Source: Gnetum montanum
Taxonomy: Eukaryota; Streptophyta; Gnetopsida; Gnetales; Gnetaceae
Direction of reading: 5' to 3'
DNA: 27,437 nucleotides
NCBI GenBank assembly: GCA_015680685.1
Contig: MNCI01018250.1
Span: 182,900 to 210,336 of the forward strand
In this document: piece after piece, positions 19,350 to 27,437 of the stretch
Numbering within the stretch: the stretch's first letter is position 1
Layout: each line of letters opens with the position of its first letter
Notes under the pieces: generated by a model
What the model saw: the letters and a program-made list of their open reading frames with translations, nothing else
Told to the model about the DNA's origin: nothing
Databases searched by the model: none
Made by a program: the position numbers and the translations under genes

Positions 19350-20870
19350 TTTATAGAAAATGATCAACCTTCAACATATGATGAGGCATGTTCATCCATG
19401 CAAAACAGAGAATGGAAAAAAGCAATGGATACTGAAATGTCATCAATTCATAAGAATAGGAAATGAGAATTAGTTGAACTTTCACCAAATAGGAAATCCA
19501 TTGGAAATAAATGGGTGTACAAGATCAAATCTAGAAAACAATACAAAGCTCAACTCATTACTAAAGAATATTATAAAAAAAAAAGAAATTGATTATGATG
19601 AAATTTTTTCTCTAATATTTAAATTAACATCCATAAGATCATAGTTATCCATTATAGCTATTTATGATCATGAACTTGAACAAATGGATGTGAAAACAAT
19701 ATTCCTCAATGGTGATCTTGAGGAAGAAGTCTATATGCTTCAACTAGAAGGATATGAAATAAAAGAAAAAGAGCATATGATGTGTCAATTATTAAAATTG
19801 TATGAGCTTAAACAAGCACCAAGGATGTGGAATAAAAAGTTCAATGACGAATGATAAATCTTCGCTTTGTTAAAAGTGTAGAAGACTCCTCTATGTATGT
19901 TAAAAATACAAGTGAAAGATATGTTATCTTGCTACTATATGTTTATGACATGTTAATAATAGGTAATGACAGATGTGATATTCAAGAGTTAAAACTTCAT
20001 CTATCTTCTCAATTTGAGATGAAGGATCTTGGTGTTGAGCAAAAAATGTTGGTCATGAAAATTAAAAGACAAGGCTAATAATAGGTTTTGGCCTGGACAT
20101 TCTACATATGTTGAAAATATCTTTAAAAAGTTTAATATATAAGGTTGTAAGCTATGACTACACTTTGTGAAATTGATATCAAACTTTCAATTGAACAATG
20201 CTCAAATACAACAAGAGAAAAAGAGCTCATGATTAAAATTCCATATGCTAGTAGTATCAGCAGTTTAATGTATGCAATGGTCTCTACTAGACCTTATATT
20301 ACTTACATTATTGGAAAACTTAGTAGGTATATGTCTAATTTAGGAAAATAACATTGGGTTGTAATGAAGTGAATCTTCCAATGTCTTTGTGGTACTGTTG
20401 ATTATAGGATTTATTACAAAAATTCCATGGACTTTATGGATTCATTAATGTAGATTGGGATGGTAATATTGATAGTATAAAATCTACTAGTGGATATGTG
20501 TTTAATCTTTTTGATGATGTTGTTCATTGAAAAAGTCAAAAATAATCTTATGTTGCTCAGTCTACTACTAAAGCTGAATATGTTGCTACTAACTTAGGAT
20601 GTAGAGAGGTTATATGGCTTCAAAGGCTAATAGCTTAACTTGGCATGACTTAGACTTTGATAAATATTGGTTGTAATAGTTAAAGTATCATAAGCATATC
20701 CAAGAATCCAACTCTTGATGCCTAAACAAAAAACATTTAAATTCAAGATCACTATATATGGAACGAAATTAAAAAGCAAAAGATTCTTCTGAATAAAATA
20801 TTTACTAAAGAAAATCCTGCAAATGTATTTAACAAGTTAACACCTACTAAAAAGTTTCTATAGTGTTGAT
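19350..20870 (+). pseudogene. Copia reverse transcriptase and RNase H, degenerate
   Basis: RT begins WKKAMDTEMSSIHKN and NKWVYKIKSRKQYKAQL, followed by LEQMDVKTIFLNGDLEEEVY and LYELKQAPRMWNKKF. The active-site motif is YVYDMLIIG at 19938-19949 instead of YVDD, so the first catalytic Asp of the pair is lost. QFEMKDLG follows. RNase H shows KSTSGYVFNLFDDVV, AQSTTKAEYVATNLGCREV and a decayed end, QDHYIWNEIKK. The element is clearly inactive. It lies between the integrase remnants and the 3' LTR in the standard copia order. Confidence 0.9.
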
Positions 20871-20941
20871 CAACCTTTGGTCTTCTTCAGACTTGATTTC
20901 CTACAATGTTCTAGACTGTTCTTCAAAGAAACTTTATCTTC

Positions 20942-21310
20942 AAGAGGGAGATTTGTAAGGTGAAGGAAAATCTGCCTTGATTACACCATGATTTTCTCTA
21001 TCTTTCATCATGATTTTCTCACCATTATTTTTAATTATTTCATTAATTTATTTTCTTTTATCATCAGTACTAATCTTATACCAAAATAAATTACCTTATC
21101 TTGTTTATTTTTGGGTTCATATTTGTAACCTAAGTAATATATATAGGGAGCTCTAAGGAAGCATCCTTGAAACAAAAATTACTAATGCCTAAGCTACAAT
21201 CCTCATCTACAATTTTCCTCCATTATATTCATTAATTCTCTCTGTGCTTCAATCTTAAAGTTGTGTTGTTTTTCCCAAAGTGGTAACTCTGTGTCTTGCC
21301 AATTTTTACA
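20942..21310 (+). repeat. Copia polypurine tract and 3' LTR
   Basis: The PPT AAGAGGGAGAT (20943-20952) is followed by an LTR of about 357 bp at 20954-21310. It starts TGTAAGG and ends TTTTTACA, so its ends form the inverted repeat TGTAA/TTACA. A TATA-like ATATATATAGGG lies near 21135. The 5' LTR is not in the window, so the boundaries rest on the PPT and the terminal inverted repeat. Confidence 0.7.
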
Positions 21311-22479
21311 TTTTTCCTCATTTTATCTTAAAACTTTATTAGTATTATATGTGAAAGACTAGAATAATAGATCAAACATGTGAGTCCCTTCCTAAAAAAT
21401 ACAGATGGCATGAAGCATTTGCAAAGTTTTACACATTCACAATCTGAAATTTCTACCATTTTTGGTAAAAAGTGGTATTGGTTAAGGTTGAGTGGTCTTT
21501 AAAAAATGGATATACTCATAAAGTACAATTATCCTAAGAACAAAAATCTAAATTTTTCCTCTTAATAAGCTAATCTTTTGATCTTTAATTTTCTTAGCAT
21601 TTCTCTAGAGCTAAATTGTGCAAAAAAAAAATCATTGATGTTGCATACTTCCATTAATATCATAATATGCTAATCTCTTAACCTTCTTTTATTTAGCACT
21701 TCTCTAATGCTAAATTGCACTAAAAAATATTAATTTTTCATACTAACATTAATAGAATAATATGCTAATCTTTTGACATTCTTTTTCTTTAGCACTTCTT
21801 GAAATCTAATCTTTCTTGAGAGTATTCTAAGTATGGTTATGTGTCAAAGCCATAGTACATCCTAAAAATTTCATCCAAAAATCATCCTGAATAATCTTAG
21901 TTACAAAAATGACACCATTACTTTCTATGATACATAGAAGAATCAAGTTAGTGATGCTTTCAATGTATATTTACTTTTATCATCATTACTATCCATTAGG
22001 GTAATGGTGTTCATCATGTCATGATCTGTCAAAGCATCACCAATGAACCTACTTGGTTGAGTATGTTTATAATTTACATGGATGCTCCATGGAAGAGATT
22101 ATTAGATGTCTTAGCTAGCATAGATTATCATTGATGCTTATCATGAAAACCTCCATGGCTGCACATGTTTCCATAATCATTATTACATTAAAAATACCAT
22201 ATGTATAGTAGCTAAGAATTTGCTATTCAAAAATATACTATCCATGTTACATTTGCAATGGAAAAGGGACTCTCTTATTTTATTACATTTATGGTATGAC
22301 TACTTATACATTTAAGTTACTAAGAACTTGAAAAAAGGAATGGAAATATACAAAATGACAGTGGAAATGTATAAAAATATGGATTGCTAATAAGGAAATA
22401 TATAACTAGGAAGTACTTAAAATCTACACGTAGTGTACAAGAGAGATTTTTTGTACTAGATATGCTACTACCACTAATA
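21311..22479. other. AT-rich stretch; right end may be a copia LTR
   Basis: Apart from the tandem repeat above, no ORF or RNA gene is recognisable here. The rightmost 200-300 bp would be the 3' LTR of the minus-strand copia element, because a PPT-like AAGGGGAAGTA (minus strand, 22479-22490) lies at its edge. The LTR ends are too decayed to place. Confidence 0.4.
21567..21805. repeat. About 100-bp tandem repeat, 2.4 copies
   Basis: ATGCTAATCT(C/T)TT starts the units near 21567, 21667 and 21762. Units share TTTAGCA.TTCTCTA..GCTAAATTG and end with ATTAATA..ATAAT. The third unit is partial, ending near AGCACTTCTTGAAATCT. A T-rich sequence with no coding content, just outside the copia 3' LTR. 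Confidence 0.7.
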
Positions 22480-23868
22480 CTTCCCCTTAACTTGGAGTGT
22501 AGATATTTTCACATCCAATTTGCAAATCAAGTAATGAAATTGTGATATACTTATCGGCTTAGTGAAGATGTCTACTAGCTAGTGAGATGTAGATATGTAG
22601 GTTGTTTGACTGATTTGGGACTCTATCTCTTCACAAATAAGATGGAAATCAATTTTGATAATGCTTGGTACATTTATGGAATATTGGATTTGCAACAATA
22701 TGTAAGGTTGCTTTGTTATCATAGAATAATAAAACTACATGTGAATGGGGTGTTTGAAGATCCTTTAATAGATGGAGTAGCTAAGTGATTTCATAGTAAG
22801 TGGTGGTCATTGCTTTGTATTCTACCTCTGCTTATGAGAAAAAAACTATAAATTGCTTCTTTGATTTCCAAAATATTGAAGGAGTACCTAGCAGAATGTA
22901 GTAACCTTTGATGGATCAATGAGTGTTAATGCAACTAGCCCAACTTGAATCACAAAAATCTTGAATTTGGAGAGAGTTCAAAGAATATAAGAAGATACCT
23001 AAACTAGGTGTTCACTTGATATAATGAAGAACTCAATAAGCAACATCAAGGTGTGATTGTCATGGATTGTCCATGAACTCACTAAGAATTTTCACAAAAT
23101 AAGTAACGTTTGGTATGGTGATGGTTAGGTAGATGAGGCAACCTATCAAGCATATATAGCTAGAAGATTCACTAACAAGAGAGCCATCAGATTTGATAAT
23201 CTTTTTGTTTTGCTACATATGAGAGGTAGTAGAATGAACACCAAAAATACTTGCATCATTAAGGATCCCTAAGGCATATTTTCTTTGTGATAGGTAGATG
23301 CTAGCATTAGAGTGTACCATTGTGATACCCAAAAAGAAATTGATTAGGCCAAGATCTCTAATTTTGAATTGGTTTTAAAGAAAAATTTTGAGATTAGCAG
23401 TGGAGCATAAATCATTCCCTACAAAAATATTGTCATCCACATAGACTAAAACTACTGTGAAAGATTGACCAAAGTAGCTTGTAAATAGTGAGTAATTGGC
23501 CTTAGATTGAATGTACTCAACTTTGATAAGTGCATTAGAGAATTTGACAATCCACTATTGAGAAGCCTACAAGGCTATATAAGGATCTATTAATCCAACA
23601 AACTTGAACCTCCTTTCATGTGAAACCTAAAGGAATATCCATATAAACGTCCTCATCAATATTGCCATGTAAAAAACCATTGCTAATGTCCAACTGGTAA
23701 AGAGAGAAATTATTTCAATGTAATCTAATCCTACCTATTGATTATATCCTTTGGCTATCAAATGAGATTTGTAACATTGTACAAATCCATCTAGATTATA
23801 TTTACTTTTACAAGTTCATTTACAACCAATGGTCTTCATATGTGATGGCATGATGGTAAGTGTACATG
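22480..23868 (-). pseudogene. Second copia element: RT and RNase H on the minus strand
   Basis: Read leftward from 23868: LVHLPS, IGCK*TCKSKYNLDGFVQCY, SHLIAKGYNQ*VGLDYIE, then after a small deletion DEDVYMDIPLGFT. The RT active site VLVYVDDNIFVGND is intact at 23432-23443. RNase H follows with AEVEYKAMTTTYYEIT, HVVLLFYDNKATLHIVANP and IFHKCTKH. The DNKATLHIA.NP.FH..TKHIE block is typical of plant copia RNase H ends. Stops and frameshifts are frequent. It is a different copy from the plus-strand one, whose YVDD is mutated. Its 5' part is cut off at 23868 by the gypsy LTR and lies outside the window. Confidence 0.85.
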
Positions 23869-24510
23869 TGATGAGTGGTGAGATACCCCTACACTCAACC
23901 ATACGAATACGAGTTTTTCATGCACAATCCGGTCGAACTCCAAGGACTAAGTGCTTACATGCCTTAATGGAACACTCAGGGTTAATTAGTCGTTGTCTTC
24001 CCAAACTTACTTATATTGTCACAGTTGTATGGTTAAGTAAGCTTGAGGTACATGATTTTTATAGCTTTTATATTTTTAGGTCTTCTGCTAATAAAGGAGA
24101 GGAAGAGAGAACTAAGTGGCTAACTTACATTAACTATTCATTAACTAGTTTCTAGATGTTCCTAACACCAGTATCCATTCCCACTTGTTGTACACATCTT
24201 GAACTAGTGCAACGCTACTAGAATTACCAAACGCTAATCGTCACTAGGTTACCAAGCGCTACATGCATGCTTGAAGCGGTTGTACTGAGTGTATTTAACT
24301 AAGGAGGTTGAAGGTTGAGAGAGATATTAATTAACTAGGAAAACATTAAATAATAATTAATTACTAATTAGCTTAATCTATATGTTGCAAGGTTTATCAT
24401 AAAGTTCGTCTTTATTGTCGTACACAAATTTGTGCTTAGGTACAAACTACTCGAATAAAGATCCGTTCACTCTATGACTCTACTACGGGCACATAGAAAT
24501 ACCATTTCTC
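23869..24510 (-). repeat. 3' LTR of the right-hand gypsy element, U3 missing
   Basis: It starts (plus strand) TGATGAGTGGTGAGATACCCC and follows 4663-5300 and 11763-12390 closely. Similarity fades at about 24500, roughly 100 bp before the TATA box would be expected. The U3 half and the PPT are missing, and the accessory ORF lies only about 20 bp beyond. The left edge abuts minus-strand copia RT with no PBS, so it is the 3' LTR of a minus-strand element extending right. Confidence 0.75.
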
Positions 24511-24530
24511 TGAAAAGAATTTTCAGCTTT

Positions 24531-25388
24531 TTAGAGGACATAATTGGTATATCCTCTGATACTAGCACATTGGCATAGCTTCCTGATAAGATAAAGGAAG
24601 GGCAAGGCAAGCTTCCCTGTCTTCTGTTCTTCGAACTGCCTAAGGATCTCTGTAAGATATAGATGAGGTAGGTTAGCATTAACCTTTCCCATCAATACCG
24701 CACAACCCCTTGCCGCATATGTTGAAATTATTTTTAAGCCCTTCATGGGGAAGAGGTGATAAGTTCCACTTTTGAAATAGATCCTCTCTTCCGTCGTCAA
24801 CTCTCCAAACGTATTATCCTTGCCATATGCCCTTTCCAATCAAACTCATCATGCATCAGGGTCTGAATGGGTAGAAAATTGAGAAACCTTTAGCCCAGTA
24901 TTTGGAAGGTTTAATACTTTTGAAATGGCTTGAACAGAGAAATTGACTATCACACCACAAATGTTAACCATGGTGCCTTGTTCCCTGTTGTGCCAAAATT
25001 GGTATGTTTCCCCTAAGTACCAAGCACCACTTTTAGAGAGGATAGGCCATAATGGGGATCCTTTGAGGTGGTCCCTAATAGCCTCTAGAGGAAACTTTGT
25101 GAAAGATTCAAAATTTAATTCCACAATCACTGCAGTGAATCTGGACCTTTCGTGGATAGCCTGAACACAATCCTGGGATAATGTGAGATGTTTTCCTTGT
25201 TCAAGCATTGCACCAGCTCCTCCTTTTGCCTACCTTGATTGTACAGTAGTAGGGTCCTCTTGGTGAATGCTAAATGATTGTTCCTCCTGCTCTGCATGTT
25301 GTCTGGCAGGAACTTGTTCTTCGCCTCTCCTAGGTCGTTTGCTCCTACCTTGAGTAGGACCTTCCTGTTGTCCATGTTTCGGGGCCAT
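24531..25388 (-). pseudogene. Athila-type accessory ORF (plant transposon protein-like)
   Basis: A 286-codon frame starting ATG at 25388 and staying in one phase throughout, broken by four stops: one after about codon 52 and three close together (24851-24841). The N-terminus is basic and Gln-rich (MAPKHGQQEGPTQGRSKRPR), resembling a nuclear-localisation stretch. The body has FESFTKFPLEAIRDHLKG, WYLGETYQFW, VNICGVIVNFSVQAISKVLN, YHLFPMKGLKIIS and LALPFLYLIRKLCQ. This order (GV.V.F....I...L, then LL...G, then L.FP.LI..LC) matches, from memory, the 'putative plant transposon protein' domain carried by Athila/Tat-like elements. The function of that domain is not established. A splice-acceptor-like site lies directly before the ATG. 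Family assignment is moderately sure. Confidence 0.65.
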
Positions 25389-25418
25389 CTGCAATCACAC
25401 GAGGCTAATCATTAGTAA
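25389..25418 (-). promoter_or_regulatory. Splice-acceptor-like site before the accessory ORF
   Basis: Minus strand: a branch-point-like TACTAAT (25411-25417) lies about 22 nt before GTGATTGCAG, followed immediately by the ATG at 25388. This fits expression of a downstream ORF from spliced genomic RNA, as known for accessory or env-like ORFs of plant gypsy elements. Inferred from sequence only. Confidence 0.4.
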
Positions 25419-27437
25419 GGTTGTTTATAAGGTTAAGTTATACCTTACTGCTTGCCTTAATGAATGTATTTTATCTTCATGTGATTTTTCCCAAAAGATT
25501 ATAATAGTAAGTCCTTTTTACTTAGGTGGTTTCCAAATTTAGTTTCTTGGTCTAACTAAGGGGGTGAAATTATTTTTTGCACATTTATCCTTAATGTTAT
25601 AACTAATTACCCTTGATAATGTCCTTTGGGCAATGAAAAATTTCAAAAAATTTATGCACTATTCAGCGTGTGTCCCTCCCCCATGACTAAGCTGAACACT
25701 TTGGGTTCAACTAGGTTTAGACAGAATGAAAATTAGAGGACCAGCAATCAAGATATAGGTATGAAAACTAGGTACATGCAATCACAAGTCAAAGAGAGAA
25801 ATTTGAAAAACTCCCCCGCATGAATGGTTGAAAATGATGGCAAGTCGTGTGGGGGGTCACATATATATAGGTTTTATGTGACGCGATATCGCGTATGTGA
25901 TATCGCAACCTATCGATATTTAAGGCACACATAATATACCAAATTTTAAGATTTTTTTCTAAAATTAACAATGTAAATTAAGGACATGTAGGCAAATGTT
26001 AAAGGGTTCCAGGGTAATTTAGCTAATTCTGAAGGCATGAATCATTATATGTGGGTGGAATTGATCACTAAAGGCCTCAGGTGATAAGGGAGAGAAAAAG
26101 GCCATGTGATGATTCATAGGAACGTTGGACTTCAGAGGGATAGTAATAAGGGAAAGAATATCGTGGAAAATATGTTGAGGGTAAGAGATGGTATGTGTAA
26201 GATGTGTTATGAGTGCAAATTACAAAAGATTACGCAAGTGGGTCCTTCCCAAAGCAGGTTCCAACCTATAATGCCCTTACGTAACCACACTTAAAAGTGT
26301 CTATAGGCACTAGAAGCGTTAAATGTAATTCATACCAATTTCACAAAACACACATATGTAGATACCATCGAAATGAGGTCAAAATTCTATGCTGCACAAG
26401 ACATGAGTTACAACTACATGAACAGCGAGATGAGATGGGGTATAGAAGGGATTGTAGAGATTGGGACATGAGGTAACTGACCCAAGGCACAGTGAATCCT
26501 ACGTGTAAAGCATGATTAATGTGTCATTAACATGTCCTTCCAAGATCAGGACCAAGTCCATTCCTCTGATCAATGACACCAAATTGTTTCATCCCATGAT
26601 GAGTGACTATGAGAGTACCAGAAGAACAAGGCGTACGATCACTTGGCATTTTGTCCAAGGGAGGAGTGATTTTTGCTTTGTGACACTTCCTTTGTTTTTA
26701 TTTTTTTTTTTCGATTGCTTAATCCAGAGAAGCTGCCAACCTTTAGGCATGGGTGCATGTCTTTCCAGTGGGACCCCCTAGAACAGCATTGGATTTTTGA
26801 GTGTCCTTTTGATTACTCTTACTTCCATTTTTTTTAGATCTTCAAGGATCTTAGTATAACCACAGTGCATGATAACTTCCACAGACACCACTAAAGAGGA
26901 TCCATAAGTCCCCTTGATGTCACACCATAATCATTCCCTCTTGATCCATCCTTCTTCATTCTAGGTACAATGAACACAAAATTAATTTTAATTTTTTAGG
27001 AATGTTAAGAATATCATTGTACCCTTGAACAGAACCTCTTATTTGTAGAATGGATGAGTGGGTGTAATGGGCTCACTGTCCAAATAATTGATCACTCAAG
27101 ACTTAATAACATAGAACACACCTCAACCAACAAGCCACATGAGTGTTTTATTCATAGATGAGATTACTTATATAAAAAGATAAAAAGACATAAAGATAAA
27201 ACAAGAATTTGAAAAATGAAAAACTAGAAAATAAAAAGTTGTAAAAGTAAGAAAATGAAAAGTATTTATTAATCCTTCTTGTTATTAGAATGGGGAACAT
27301 CCCCCATAACTAAACGGTTGAGCATGGCGAGGATTAATAAATGAAAGATAAGGATCCTTACATGTTGGAAATATTGAAACTTGGTCATACCTACCCCATT
27401 GGGGTTCACACACCTAATTATAGTAAGCATAGTGGGG
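25419..27437 (-). repeat. Noncoding cassette of the right-hand gypsy element
   Basis: From about 25560 to the window end it repeats window positions 1-1780 in the same orientation, roughly 75-80% identical by eye. Shared points include the PPT-like motifs (25676-25692 and 27299-27315), the GGGACCCCCTAGAA block at 26770 (1120 in copy 1) and the A-rich stretch near 27190. The sequence upstream in element sense (gag, 5' LTR) is beyond the window. No RT or integrase motif is visible. Confidence 0.75.
25859..25906 (-). promoter_or_regulatory. Internal palindrome-plus-TATA promoter-like segment
   Basis: On the minus strand, palindromes at 25906-25897 (GCGATATCAC) and 25893-25882 (CGCGATATCGCG) are followed 11 bp later by CCTATATATATGT. 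This is the arrangement found in the LTR U3 regions. It lies about 470 bp upstream of the accessory ORF ATG in the same orientation. Confidence 0.4.

Noticed and set aside
22582-22788. 68-codon plus-strand ORF
   Set aside because: Antisense to copia RNase H, whose minus-strand reading shows YDNKATLHI and FHKCTKH.
24943-25164. 73-codon plus-strand ORF
   Set aside because: Antisense to the accessory ORF, which keeps one phase over 286 codons and carries family-like motifs.
1-27437. One giant LTR element with 1.8-kb LTRs at both window ends
   Set aside because: The end repeats lie internal to PBS, gag and LTR landmarks and lack TG...CA ends, so they are cassettes of two separate elements.

Overview
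The window is plant nuclear DNA made almost entirely of nested, decayed LTR retrotransposons. I see no host gene, tRNA, rRNA or CRISPR array. The plant call rests on three things: Athila/Tat-like Ty3/gypsy gag and protease, primer-binding sites complementary to the 3' end of plant tRNA-Asp, and plant Ty1/copia polyproteins. The host species cannot be named from this sequence. The window also contains Ns: single Ns at 322, 4280 and 14570, and a run of 29 at 14893-14921.

Layout. (a) 1-4325: 5' part of a minus-strand gypsy element. It holds a noncoding cassette (1-1870), gag (1919-3590), a PBS (3709-3727) and a truncated 5' LTR (3728 to about 4325). (b) 4325-4657 and 12554-17199: an older plus-strand gypsy element of the same family, made of gag, a post-protease tail, a rearranged cassette and a 3' LTR (16238-17199). 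(c) 4663-12548: a complete minus-strand gypsy element inserted into that older gag, with a perfect 5-bp target duplication ACTGG. It has both LTRs, PBS, gag, an open protease frame and a PPT. (d) 9219-10144: a solo LTR inserted into the gag of (c), with target duplication GCTAT/GCTAC. (e) 17200-21310: a broken plus-strand copia element (gag, PR, integrase, RT, RNase H, 3' LTR), cut on its 5' side by the LTR of (b). (f) 22480-23868: RT and RNase H of a second copia element on the minus strand. (g) 23869-27437: 3' part of another minus-strand gypsy element, made of a truncated LTR, an Athila-type accessory ORF (24531-25388) and a cassette that closely repeats window positions 1-1780.

The gypsy copies share one plan: LTR, tRNA-Asp PBS, gag, aspartic protease, a noncoding cassette of about 1.6-2 kb with PPT-like motifs near its ends, a slot for an accessory ORF preceded by a splice-acceptor-like site, PPT, LTR. 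No gypsy RT, RNase H or integrase is visible. This looks like a non-autonomous family that supplies Gag and protease but must borrow reverse transcriptase and integrase. Its LTR U3 regions carry repeats of the palindrome GCGATATCGC just upstream of a TATA box. The same palindrome-plus-TATA arrangement occurs inside the cassette, about 0.5 kb upstream of the accessory ORF. Homologies were judged by eye; no alignment or database search was run.
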